DNA of 64,000 nucleotides from Secundilactobacillus odoratitofui DSM 19909 = JCM 15043. Its GTDB lineage: Bacteria; Bacillota; Bacilli; Lactobacillales; Lactobacillaceae. The position numbers were made by a program, and so were the translations under genes. The stretch spans positions 310,502 through 374,501 of the forward strand of contig NZ_AZEE01000028.1 of assembly GCF_001434895.1 (NCBI RefSeq). The letters run 5' to 3'. Position 1 is the first letter of the stretch; every line of letters begins with the position of its first letter. The notes under the pieces were generated by a model that had not been told where the DNA came from, ran no database searches, and saw only the letters and a program-made list of their open reading frames with translations. Positions 8,560-17,021 of the stretch are shown piece after piece.

Positions 8560-9012
8560 GTGAAGAAGCAAGACCGACAGCGTTTGATTCGTCAGCTATT
8601 AAGTTCACAAGATATTGAACGACAGGAGGACTTTGTCCGCCTACTGGAGGAACAAAATATTCACGTGACTCAGGCGACCATTTCTCGAGATATTAAAGAA
8701 ATGCAGCTTGTTAAAGTGCCCGCCGCAACTGGTGGCTACCGCTATAACATGCCAATTCAAAAAAAACTTGATACCAAAAAGAAATTAAAACGAACGCTTC
8801 AAGATGCTTACGTTAATATCAGTGTTCAAGACAAAGCCGCCTTTTTAAAGGTTTTGCCGGGTAATGGTCCGGCAGTTTCCTCGCTGATTGACCAAATGAA
8901 GTATGACTTTGTTTTTGGGACGATTGGCGACGACCAAACTGTTCTTGCAATTTGTGTAGACGAAGCGGGTGCACAACAGCTTCAGGCCACTATCAATGAC
9001 CTACTTAACTGA
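8560..9012 (+). CDS. argR: Arginine repressor ArgR/AhrC family
   Basis: A 150-residue repressor. The N-terminal winged helix covers about residues 1-70, with the recognition helix in VTQATISRDIKEMQLVK. The C-terminal hexamerisation and arginine-binding domain contains GTIGDDQTVLAI. It represses arginine synthesis genes and can activate catabolism when arginine binds. The start is GTG 8560 behind GGAGATGG. A TATGAT box at 8519-8524 could serve as its -10. It lies upstream of recN as in Bacillus, but a terminator separates them. Lactobacilli often have several ArgR paralogues, so the exact regulon is open. Confidence 0.92.
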   Translation: MKKQDRQRLIRQLLSSQDIERQEDFVRLLEEQNIHVTQATISRDIKEMQLVKVPAATGGYRYNMPIQKKLDTKKKLKRTLQDAYVNISVQDKAAFLKVLPGNGPAVSSLIDQMKYDFVFGTIGDDQTVLAICVDEAGAQQLQATINDLLN

Positions 9013-9015
9013 GAC

Positions 9016-9057
9016 ACGAGTTAGATCCAACAGCGATGTTGTATCTAGCTCGTTTTT
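9016..9057 (+). terminator. Terminator after argR
   Basis: ACGAGTTAGATCCAACA and TGTTGTATCTAGCTCGT form an imperfect stem with a GCGA loop, followed by TTTTT. Confidence 0.8.
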
Positions 9058-9068
9058 GAATTTTCGGG

Positions 9069-9110
9069 TATAATTGACTGGTTAAATGATCAGACAATTT
9101 ATACTGATCA
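9069..9110 (+). promoter_or_regulatory. recN -10 box and inverted repeat
   Basis: TATAAT at 9069-9074 lies directly after the argR terminator and is a likely recN -10; no good -35 is seen. At 9087-9110 TGATCAG and CTGATCA flank ten AT-rich bases, near or just after the expected transcript start. This could be an operator or a 5' hairpin. It does not match the Gram-positive LexA box (CGAAC-N4-GTTCG). Confidence 0.4.
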
Positions 9111-9148
9111 GGAGAAATCTTGCCAACTGTCTGATAGGAGGAAACGCA

Positions 9149-10858
9149 TTGCTGCAAGAACTTTCAATAAAAAATTTCGCGATTATTGCTCAGCTTGACG
9201 TTGAATTTGAGAACGGCATGACGGTCCTCACTGGTGAAACTGGTGCAGGTAAATCAATTATTATTGATGCGGTTGGCTTGTTAGCTGGCGGCCGGGGCTC
9301 ACAACATTTTGTTCGAACTGGTGCAGATAAAGCGGTGATTCAAGGTGCCTTCGTATTCCCACCAGACGGACAAACTTACCACCGGTTAGATGACCTGGGT
9401 ATTGATCACGATGATGGTACGGTTATTTTACAACGAGAGATTTATCGTAACGGTCGCAACATCTGTCGCGTAAACGGGATGCTGGTTAATACCAATACCC
9501 TCAAAACACTAGGTGAGACCATTGTTGATATCCACGGCCAAAACGAACATCAAGAATTAATGCAACCAGACAAGCACTTACGCTTACTCGATGAATTTGG
9601 TGGCGCCAAGCTCAAGGCTTTGAAAACCAACTACGAGAGCACCTATACGGACTACCAACACCTCCATCATGCTATGGTTTCGAGAAATACCCATCAAAAA
9701 GAATGGGCACAACGGCTTGACATGCTGCGGTTTCAAGTTAAGGAAATTGAAGATGCACAACTTGAACCAGACGAAGAGACCAACCTTAGTCAACAACGAG
9801 ACCGGTTAATGAATTATCAAAAAATTAATACGGCTCTCCAAGAAGGAATGTCGGCGTTAAATGGCGATGAAGAGCTCACTGGCGCACTCGATCTCAGCGG
9901 CCAGGCCATGAACGCGCTTGCCGGTATTGCCGACTTGGACCCAGAATTCGAGCAACTTCACGAATCTCTCCAAACCGCTTATTACGCCTTACAGGATGCG
10001 GCGGGTGATTTATCCAAACAAGCTGATCTACTCGAGTGGGATGATAACCGGTTGGATGAAATTGAACAGCGGTTAAATGTCATTCATCAATTAAAACGAA
10101 AATATGGCGATTCTGAGCAACAAATCTTGAATTACTTGGATACCATCAAACAGGAACTGGCTGATATGGAAGTTACTGAAATGGACGCTGGCGACTTAGA
10201 AGGTCAATTGACCCAAAAGGTAGCCGAACTCACTAAATTGGGCACTCAGTTGACTACCGAACGTAAACGAGTTGCTCAAAAGCTTGAAACAGCAATTAAA
10301 CATGAACTCAGCGACCTTTACATGGCTAAGACGGTCTTTCAAGTTCACTTTAATGCCACCAATGATCAGCAATTTTTCGCAACCGGCATGGACGACGTTG
10401 AGTTTTACATTCAACCCAATCCGGGTGAAGAGATTCGACCTTTAGCCAAAATTGCCTCAGGTGGTGAGCTATCACGCTTGATGTTGGCCCTTAAGACCAT
10501 CTTTTCCAAGTCCCAAGGCGTAACCAGTATTATCTTTGACGAAGTCGACACTGGGGTTTCTGGGCGGGTCGCACAAGCCATCGCTGAAAAAATTAGCGGC
10601 ATTGCCAGTGATTCGCAGGTTCTTTGTATCACGCATCTGCCACAAGTGGCTGCCATGAGTGATCACCATTACTTCATCGCCAAGCAAGTAAAAGGCGATC
10701 GAACTGAAACCCACATTAAAAAGCTGACGCAACCCGCACGCGTTAAGGAGTTAGCTCGGATGCTGGCAGGTACAACCATCACTGAATTGACGTTAGAACA
10801 CGCTCAAGAGCTACTTGAAATGGCTGCCCACCAAAAAAGGCACCAAGTAACTGAGTGA
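9149..10858 (+). CDS. recN: DNA repair protein RecN
   Basis: A 569-residue SMC-like ATPase acting early in double-strand break repair, where it gathers DNA ends. It has Walker A GETGAGKS at about 29-36, a central coiled-coil region (about 160-350), the ABC signature SGGELSR near 437 and Walker B DEVDTGVSG near 464. TTG 9149 is chosen because AGGAGG at 9136-9141 is ideally spaced and the protein then begins LLQELSIKNFAII as in the family; an upstream ATG at 9086 would overlap the inverted repeat. A bidirectional hairpin follows. Confidence 0.95.
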   Translation: MLQELSIKNFAIIAQLDVEFENGMTVLTGETGAGKSIIIDAVGLLAGGRGSQHFVRTGADKAVIQGAFVFPPDGQTYHRLDDLGIDHDDGTVILQREIYRNGRNICRVNGMLVNTNTLKTLGETIVDIHGQNEHQELMQPDKHLRLLDEFGGAKLKALKTNYESTYTDYQHLHHAMVSRNTHQKEWAQRLDMLRFQVKEIEDAQLEPDEETNLSQQRDRLMNYQKINTALQEGMSALNGDEELTGALDLSGQAMNALAGIADLDPEFEQLHESLQTAYYALQDAAGDLSKQADLLEWDDNRLDEIEQRLNVIHQLKRKYGDSEQQILNYLDTIKQELADMEVTEMDAGDLEGQLTQKVAELTKLGTQLTTERKRVAQKLETAIKHELSDLYMAKTVFQVHFNATNDQQFFATGMDDVEFYIQPNPGEEIRPLAKIASGGELSRLMLALKTIFSKSQGVTSIIFDEVDTGVSGRVAQAIAEKISGIASDSQVLCITHLPQVAAMSDHHYFIAKQVKGDRTETHIKKLTQPARVKELARMLAGTTITELTLEHAQELLEMAAHQKRHQVTE

Positions 10859-10891
10859 CAGTCGTTAACGTTTAATATTGACCAGCGTAAT

Positions 10892-10929
10892 AAAGCGCCC
10901 AAGAATCAAAATCGATTCTTGGGCGCTTT
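10892..10929. terminator. Bidirectional terminator between recN and a reverse gene
   Basis: A perfect 16-bp stem (AAAGCGCCCAAGAATC and its complement) with a six-base loop, between two convergent genes. The T run is short on both strands. Confidence 0.75.
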
Positions 10930-10966
10930 ATCCTGATATGACGTACAATCTTAAACGTTAATAATG

Positions 10967-11281
10967 TTAATAGGGAAGATAGTCAACCCGTTCAACGAAG
11001 TTAATCTGATTCAAATGCGCTAACTGGGTTAACTTTTGGTGAGGTGCCGAAACCAAGTAGGTGTCCTTAGGTCCCTTAGACAGGTAACCTGACATCGTTG
11101 GTGCATCCTGACCAGCCAGGTGAAGTTTAACGTGATAGTGACGAGACATTGCTTGGGTCAAAAAGTAATCTAATTGAGCTAACGGCATGTGTGACGGCAA
11201 GGTATCAAGTTCTAAGAATTGACGGTAACGGTCATTTAATTGCGACGAAATCTTTTTAATTGCGGACACTTGGTTTGACAT
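10967..11281 (-). CDS. Hypothetical protein
   Basis: A 104-residue soluble protein of unknown function; I do not recognise the family. Residues 1-55 look helical (MSNQVSAIKKISSQLNDRYRQFLEL) and the C-terminal half looks like beta strands (KLHLAGQ, MSGYLSKG, INFVERV), a layout faintly like YolD-type small proteins. It has its own strong promoter and an AGGTGAT ribosome binding site, so it is probably real. It is oriented against recN and gmk. In Bacillus this spot upstream of gmk holds yloC and remA, which it does not resemble. Confidence 0.75.
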   Translation of the reverse strand: MSNQVSAIKKISSQLNDRYRQFLELDTLPSHMPLAQLDYFLTQAMSRHYHVKLHLAGQDAPTMSGYLSKGPKDTYLVSAPHQKLTQLAHLNQINFVERVDYLPY

Positions 11282-11315
11282 TTTTAATCACCTCGAACAT
11301 TTGTTTGCATAGCCT

Positions 11316-11344
11316 ATTATACGAACCTATGTTTGTTTTTGCAA
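11316..11344 (-). promoter_or_regulatory. Promoter of the reverse hypothetical gene
   Basis: On the minus strand TTGCAA (11344-11339) and TATAAT (11321-11316) are 17 bases apart, about 35 bases before the start codon. Confidence 0.75.
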
Positions 11345-11394
11345 GCAAAAATCATCCGTTCTAGAAATTTTATCATTAAATCCCAGCTAAACCC

Positions 11395-11424
11395 TTGTCA
11401 AACCGCGGTTATCCGTGCAATAAT
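11395..11424 (+). promoter_or_regulatory. Putative gmk promoter
   Basis: TTGTCA at 11395-11400 and AATAAT at 11419-11424 with an 18-base spacer. Confidence 0.45.
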
Positions 11425-11468
11425 GGACTTTATTATCACGCTGAAAATTAGATAAGGGGATTTCCGTA

Positions 11469-12086
11469 ATGACAAAAAGAGGCATGTTGATTGTGTTATC
11501 TGGTCCTTCCGGTGTCGGTAAAGGAACCGTCCGTAAGGCACTTTTTGACGAACCAGATACAGACTTTCAGTACTCGATTTCGATGACCACACGCCAACCA
11601 CGTGAAGGTGAAAAAGATGGCGTCGACTATTTTTTTGTTTCAAAAGAACAATTTGAAGAAAACATCAAAAATGGTGAAATGCTTGAGTACGCAAAGTACG
11701 TTGACAACTACTACGGTACGCCACTGAATTATGTGAACAAGACGCTGGACTCCGGCAAGGACGTTTTTTTGGAGATCGAAGTTAACGGCGCCATGCAAGT
11801 CAGAGCTAATTGTCCTGATGCCGTATTTGTCTTCTTGACCCCACCTGATTTAATGGAATTAAAACACCGCTTGATCAATCGCGGCACTGAAGAACTCGAC
11901 GTCATTAACGCCCGAATCAAAAAGGCCGTTTCTGAGATCAAAATGATGCGCAACTATGATTATGCGGTGGTCAACGACGAAGTTGAAAACGCCGTTGCCA
12001 GCATTAGAACGATTATTCGTTCTGAACGACTACGCGTTACCCGTGTGATGCCAGATTATGAACAAATGTTAGAAGGAGACGATTAA
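11469..12086 (+). CDS. gmk: Guanylate kinase
   Basis: A 205-residue guanylate kinase that phosphorylates GMP (and dGMP) to the diphosphate with ATP. The P-loop GPSGVGKGT is at about residues 12-20; the GMP-binding region has [11 protein letters not shown] and YGTP. In Firmicutes it is also a target of (p)ppGpp inhibition. The ribosome binding site AGGGGA precedes ATG 11469. It is followed at two bases by rpoZ, the conserved pair. Confidence 0.96.
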   Translation: MTKRGMLIVLSGPSGVGKGTVRKALFDEPDTDFQYSISMTTRQPREGEKDGVDYFFVSKEQFEENIKNGEMLEYAKYVDNYYGTPLNYVNKTLDSGKDVFLEIEVNGAMQVRANCPDAVFVFLTPPDLMELKHRLINRGTEELDVINARIKKAVSEIKMMRNYDYAVVNDEVENAVASIRTIIRSERLRVTRVMPDYEQMLEGDD

Positions 12087-12088
12087 TC

Positions 12089-12301
12089 ATGTTACTATAC
12101 CCATCTGTTGATAAATTACTTGAACGTGTTGATTCTCGGTACTCACTCATTATGCTTGCTAGTAAGCGGGCTCACGAATTAGACGCTGGCGCCAAGCCAC
12201 TGTTGGAGCACTATGATTCACCTAAAACCATTGGCCGCGCATTAGAAGAAATTGTGGCTGGTAAAGTCATTATTGATCCTGACGAAGACGATTTAGATTA
12301 A
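12089..12301 (+). CDS. rpoZ: RNA polymerase omega subunit
   Basis: A 70-residue omega subunit with the conserved core [14 protein letters not shown] that wraps the beta' C-terminal tail and aids polymerase assembly. The acidic end (DPDEDDLD) is usual in lactobacilli. The ribosome binding site GAAGGAGA lies in the end of gmk. A terminator follows. Confidence 0.95.
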   Translation: MLLYPSVDKLLERVDSRYSLIMLASKRAHELDAGAKPLLEHYDSPKTIGRALEEIVAGKVIIDPDEDDLD

Positions 12302-12322
12302 TTAAATCAGCTAACAGACGAA

Positions 12323-12370
12323 CACCGCTGTTTTAACACCTAGTGAGGGGTTGAAGCGGCGGTTTTTGTT
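12323..12370 (+). terminator. Terminator after rpoZ
   Basis: ACCGCTGTTTTAACACC pairs imperfectly, with GU pairs, with GGGGTTGAAGCGGCGGT, followed by TTTTTGTTT. Confidence 0.75.
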
Positions 12371-12427
12371 TGTGCAAGCCCCATACGACTCTGTTACAAT
12401 AAATAAAAAGTATCTAGGAGGTAACTC

Positions 12428-13639
12428 ATGAGTAAAGATCAACACGTCGCACTGTATGTGACGGGCAGCATTGCTGCGTATAAGGCCTTGGCACTGACTC
12501 GGTTGCTCATTAAAAGTGGTGCTTCGGTGCGTGTTGTGATGACTAAAGCGGCTGAAGCGTTCGTAACGCCGTTAAGTTTTCAAGTCTTATCAAAGAAGCC
12601 AGTGTTAACTGATATCTTTGCGGGTGAGGATGCCAAGTCTGTGGATCACATTGAGCTAGCTGACTGGACTGATTTGGCCGTTGTGGCACCGGCGAGCGCA
12701 GATATCATCGCCAAATTGGCCAATGGACTCGCTGACGATATGGCTAGCTTGAGTCTAATGGCTACCACGGCACCAAAACTAATTGTCCCAGCTATGAATC
12801 AACACATGTTAGATAATCCGGCAACCAAACGTAACTTAGCGACTCTTCAACAAGATGGCGTGCATGTGATGGCCCCTGATGAAGGTTTTTTGGCAGAGGG
12901 CTACTCTGGACGCGGTCGGATGCCGGAACCAGAGTCCATCATGACAAGCATCAAACAACTGTTGCAGCCAACCACCCCGCTGACTGGCAAAAAGGTCCTT
13001 GTAACCGCTGGTGGCACGCGGGAACGAATTGATCCTGTACGGTTTATTACCAACGACTCCTCAGGTAAGATGGGTTATGCAATCGCACGTGAGTTGCAAC
13101 AACGTGGGGCACAGGTCACGTTAATTTCCGCACCAACGAAACTGGATGTGCCAGCTGGAGTGAAACTAGTGCAAGTATTATCCACCGAAGATTTGGCGGA
13201 AGCAGTGACCTCTGCTTTTCCATCCGCTGACATTTTAGTCATGGCAGCGGCAGTCGCTGACTTCAAACCACTGGTGAGTGCTGACCAAAAAATTAAGAAA
13301 ACGGCTGACAATGATGAATTGGTTTTGAAGCTCACTAAAACCACCGATATCTTAAAAACTGTGGCAAAGTTAAAGCAACCACAACAAATCACCGTTGGCT
13401 TTGCGGCTGAAACCCAGCACTTGATCGATAACGCCACCAAAAAATTGACCAATAAACAACTAGACCTGCTGGTAGCAAACGATGTTTCCAAACCAGGGGT
13501 CGGCTTTAACGGCGATACCAATCAAGTCACAATTCTACAAGCGGATCATGCACCGATTAAAACCGCTTTGGCGAACAAGGCAACAATTGCCAAACAAGTG
13601 GTGGATCAAATTAGCCAACGCATACAAAAAGAGGGATAG
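12428..13639 (+). CDS. coaBC: Bifunctional phosphopantothenoylcysteine decarboxylase/synthase CoaBC
   Basis: A 403-residue fusion enzyme for two steps of coenzyme A synthesis. The N-terminal CoaC flavoprotein domain (about 1-185) has VTGSIAAYKA, the PASADIIAKLANG active-site region and the PAMN motif. The C-terminal CoaB ligase domain (about 186-403) has VTAGGTRERIDPVRFITNDSSGKMG and the AVADFKP segment. The ribosome binding site AGGAGG precedes ATG 12428, and a TACAAT box is about 20 bases further up. priA follows after one base. Confidence 0.95.
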   Translation: MSKDQHVALYVTGSIAAYKALALTRLLIKSGASVRVVMTKAAEAFVTPLSFQVLSKKPVLTDIFAGEDAKSVDHIELADWTDLAVVAPASADIIAKLANGLADDMASLSLMATTAPKLIVPAMNQHMLDNPATKRNLATLQQDGVHVMAPDEGFLAEGYSGRGRMPEPESIMTSIKQLLQPTTPLTGKKVLVTAGGTRERIDPVRFITNDSSGKMGYAIARELQQRGAQVTLISAPTKLDVPAGVKLVQVLSTEDLAEAVTSAFPSADILVMAAAVADFKPLVSADQKIKKTADNDELVLKLTKTTDILKTVAKLKQPQQITVGFAAETQHLIDNATKKLTNKQLDLLVANDVSKPGVGFNGDTNQVTILQADHAPIKTALANKATIAKQVVDQISQRIQKEG

Positions 13640-13640
13640 C

Positions 13641-16055
13641 ATGACGCAAATTGCATTGGTGATTGTGGATGTACCAACCATGCAAACCAATACGCCATAT
13701 TCGTATCTAATACCAACAACATTACAACATCAGTTACAGCCTGGGATGCGAATCACCGTGCCATTTGGTCGGGGTGATCGTCGCGTTCAGGGTTTCGTAT
13801 GGGCAATTCAAGAAGCAACCGCCGATACACAACTGGATGATTTAAAAACCATTGATAGTGTGATGGACCTCACACCGGTTATTAATGCCGAATTAATGTC
13901 TTTGGCTGACTGGTTAGCTCAAACTACCTATGCGTTCACGATTACATGCTTACAAACCATGTTACCAAATGTCTTGAAAGCTAAATATGAAAAGTGGGTC
14001 ACCCCGTTACCAACTTTATCGACTGAAAAACGACAAGCTGTGTTTGGAAATCAAACCCGTCTGTTATGGGACGACCATTTATCCACCGAACAACTTCACG
14101 ACTTACTTCAATTAAGTCGGCAACACGATATCGAAATCAGCTATGCGGTTAAAAATCAGGCTCGCGTCAAAACTGTGACAATGGTCCAGGCTAATGAGAC
14201 ACCTGAAGCCTTAGCAACTGCTAAAGCCGGTCTACGCAAGACCGCAACCAAACAGGCCAGCTTACTCGATTATTTAATCAGCCACGATGCGCCCATCAAA
14301 CAACGCGATTTGGAGCAGCAGCTTAACGTGTCTGCTAGCATCCTCAAAACCGCAGAGCAAAATGGTTGGGTCAAACGCACGGCCCAAGAAGTTTACCGAG
14401 ATCCTTTCCAATCAGCTGTTATCAAAACCAAGCCGTTAACTCTTAACGCTGACCAAGAACGCGCTGTGTCAGCGATTACAAGTGCGACCAATCAGCAAGA
14501 TGCAAAAACCTTCTTGCTTGAGGGTGTCACCGGGAGTGGCAAGACTGAAGTCTACTTACAGGCAATTGCCAACACACTAGAACATGGTAAAAACGCGTTG
14601 ATGTTAGTCCCAGAAATTTCCTTAACACCACAAATCGTGGGTCGGGTTCGAGGGCGTTTTGGTAAGCAAGTTGCCGTTTTACACAGTGGCCTATCGGTTG
14701 GTGAACGATTTGATGAATGGCGCCGGATCAATCGCGGAGAGGCTCGCGTTGTTGTTGGCGCCCGCTCAGCTGTTTTTGCACCATTGAATAACCTAGGTGT
14801 TATTATCGTTGATGAGGAACACGAAGCAAGTTATAAACAAGACGACAATCCGCGTTATCATGCACGTGACGTTGCGATTTGGCGCAGTCACTATCATTCA
14901 TGTCCGGTGGTGCTTGGGAGTGCTACGCCATCGTTAGAAAGTCGTGCTCGAGCCCAAAAACAGGTGTACCAATTACTGAATTTGCCGCATCGTGTCAACC
15001 ATCAACAACTACCGGATGTGTCAATCATCGATATGACTGAAGAGTTACGCCATCACAAAGAAAGCAATTTTTCCAGTGAACTACTAAGTGCCATCACGAC
15101 TCGACTTAACCGAGGGGAACAATCTTTATTGATGCTCAACCGGCGTGGCTATTCATCGTTTGTAATGTGTCGCGACTGCGGTTTCGTCGTACCGTGTCCC
15201 AATTGTGATATTTCGTTAACCCTTCATATGGACACCAAAACTATGAAATGTCATTACTGTGGTCATGAAGAGCCAATTCCACGGGTTTGCCCAAACTGCC
15301 GTGGTCACCATATTCGTTACTATGGCACGGGGACTCAAAAGGTAGAAGCTGAACTGCACGAACTCTTACCAGACGCGCGCATCATTCGAATGGATGTTGA
15401 TACGACACGCAGAAAAGGGGCCCACGAACGGTTATTAAAGCAGTTTGGTGACCATCAAGCCGATATCTTACTTGGTACTCAGATGATTGCTAAGGGGCTT
15501 GATTTTCCTGATGTGACGCTGGTTGGTGTTTTAAACGCTGATACCTCGCTGGGTCTGCCAGACTTTCGCGCCAGTGAGCGAACCTTTCAATTACTGACCC
15601 AAGTCAGCGGACGAGCAGGTCGGGCGGACAAACCAGGACAAGTCTTTATCCAGACCTACAATCCTGATCATTACGCGATCCAACTGGCCAAACGCCAAGA
15701 CTACGAACAATTCTTTGTCAAAGAAATGCGACTTCGACACCGCGGCAATTACCCACCTTATTTTTATGCCGTGAAGCTCACCGCAAGTGACCTTGATGAA
15801 CGGAAGGCGGCAACAGCAATGATCAGCATCGTTCGTCAGTTGAAGGCCACTTTAAGTGCCAACGTGATTATCCTTGGCCCAACCCCGGGCGCCGTTGCTC
15901 GAATCAACAACCGTTATTATTATCAACTCGTCATCAAATATAAACACGAACCTGCGCTCAATCAGGCACTTTTTACCATTTTGGGTCAGGCTCAAAAACA
16001 AAGTCGTGGTGGTTTACAAATCGCAATCGATCGCAACCCCATGAGTTTTATGTAA
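13641..16055 (+). CDS. priA: Primosomal protein PriA (replication restart helicase)
   Basis: An 804-residue PriA that recognises stalled forks and reloads the replicative helicase. The N-terminal DNA-binding domain precedes Walker A GVTGSGKT at about 295 and the DEEH box near 391. Four CxxC-type zinc pairs (CRDCG, CPNC, CHYCG, CPNC) lie at about 510-556, and the C-terminal helicase domain has SGRAGRADKPGQV. ATG 13641, just after the coaBC stop, is the family start (MTQIALVIVDVP). The coaBC-priA-fmt-rsmB order is conserved in Firmicutes. Confidence 0.95.
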   Translation: MTQIALVIVDVPTMQTNTPYSYLIPTTLQHQLQPGMRITVPFGRGDRRVQGFVWAIQEATADTQLDDLKTIDSVMDLTPVINAELMSLADWLAQTTYAFTITCLQTMLPNVLKAKYEKWVTPLPTLSTEKRQAVFGNQTRLLWDDHLSTEQLHDLLQLSRQHDIEISYAVKNQARVKTVTMVQANETPEALATAKAGLRKTATKQASLLDYLISHDAPIKQRDLEQQLNVSASILKTAEQNGWVKRTAQEVYRDPFQSAVIKTKPLTLNADQERAVSAITSATNQQDAKTFLLEGVTGSGKTEVYLQAIANTLEHGKNALMLVPEISLTPQIVGRVRGRFGKQVAVLHSGLSVGERFDEWRRINRGEARVVVGARSAVFAPLNNLGVIIVDEEHEASYKQDDNPRYHARDVAIWRSHYHSCPVVLGSATPSLESRARAQKQVYQLLNLPHRVNHQQLPDVSIIDMTEELRHHKESNFSSELLSAITTRLNRGEQSLLMLNRRGYSSFVMCRDCGFVVPCPNCDISLTLHMDTKTMKCHYCGHEEPIPRVCPNCRGHHIRYYGTGTQKVEAELHELLPDARIIRMDVDTTRRKGAHERLLKQFGDHQADILLGTQMIAKGLDFPDVTLVGVLNADTSLGLPDFRASERTFQLLTQVSGRAGRADKPGQVFIQTYNPDHYAIQLAKRQDYEQFFVKEMRLRHRGNYPPYFYAVKLTASDLDERKAATAMISIVRQLKATLSANVIILGPTPGAVARINNRYYYQLVIKYKHEPALNQALFTILGQAQKQSRGGLQIAIDRNPMSFM

Positions 16056-16073
16056 TTAACAAAGGAGAACAAC

Positions 16074-17021
16074 ATGACATCAATTGTATTTATGGGGACA
16101 CCCGCATTTTCAGCCCCGATTTTAGAAGCTTTGATTTCACATGGTTATGATGTTAAAGCCGTAGTGACTCAGCCGGATCGCCCAGTGGGTCGTAAGCACG
16201 TCTTAACAGCGTCACCCGTCAAAGAAGTTGCGCTAGCCCACAATATCGAGGTCCTTCAACCCGAAAAAATTGGTGGCAGTGACGAAATGGCAAGAGTGAT
16301 CGAACTAGCCCCAGACTTTATTGTCACGGCCGCATTTGGTCAATTTTTACCAACTAAATTGCTGGCCGCTGCAAAAACGGCCGCCATTAACGTTCACGCA
16401 TCATTATTGCCTAAATATCGTGGCGGTGCACCCGTTCACTATGCAGTTATGAACGATGACGCTAAAACCGGCGTATCAATTATTTACATGATTAAAAAAA
16501 TGGATGCTGGTGACATCATCAGTCAGCGTGACATCCCAATCGAAAAAACCGATGATGTGGGTTCAATGTTTGATAAACTCAGTTTACTAGGCCGGGATTT
16601 GTTAATCGACACACTACCACACTTGATCGATGGCACTGCCACCGCAACCCCACAGAACGAAGCTGACGTGACTTTTTCACCAACCATCAAGTCGGATGAA
16701 GAACGCGTTGATTTCACATTACCGGTTAACCTAGTTGACGCTAAGATTCGAGGCCTGCGTCCATTTCCAACTTCGTTTGTTGTGCTAAATGGCGTTCGCA
16801 CTAAGTTGTGGGATGTGACCGTGCTGCCTGAAACAACTACGCTGTCGCCTGGAAAAGTTGCCCGTCACGGTAAACATGATCTTGTTTTATCAACAGGAGA
16901 GGGTGGCTTGTTACAAATTAACCGACTGCAACCTGCAGGCAAGCCTCAACAAAGTATTACAGACTTTCTAAACGGCACGGATGACGCCCTTGAAGTTGGC
17001 GAACAGGTGATTGAACTATGA
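16074..17021 (+). CDS. fmt: Methionyl-tRNA formyltransferase
   Basis: A 315-residue enzyme that formylates initiator Met-tRNA using 10-formyl-THF. The catalytic Asn/His are in INVHASLLPKYRGGAP (about 106-121), with the catalytic Asp in MDAGDI near 144. The C-terminal domain (about 205-315) binds tRNA. The ribosome binding site AAAGGAG precedes ATG 16074. Its stop overlaps the rsmB start by four bases (ATGA), indicating coupling. Confidence 0.96.
   Translation: MTSIVFMGTPAFSAPILEALISHGYDVKAVVTQPDRPVGRKHVLTASPVKEVALAHNIEVLQPEKIGGSDEMARVIELAPDFIVTAAFGQFLPTKLLAAAKTAAINVHASLLPKYRGGAPVHYAVMNDDAKTGVSIIYMIKKMDAGDIISQRDIPIEKTDDVGSMFDKLSLLGRDLLIDTLPHLIDGTATATPQNEADVTFSPTIKSDEERVDFTLPVNLVDAKIRGLRPFPTSFVVLNGVRTKLWDVTVLPETTTLSPGKVARHGKHDLVLSTGEGGLLQINRLQPAGKPQQSITDFLNGTDDALEVGEQVIEL

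Noticed and set aside
9087-9110. LexA (SOS) box upstream of recN
   Set aside because: The repeat TGATCAG-N10-CTGATCA lacks the CGAAC/GTTCG half-sites of the Gram-positive LexA box.
13075-13521. 148-codon reverse frame inside coaBC
   Set aside because: Antisense to conserved CoaB sequence; no start signals.
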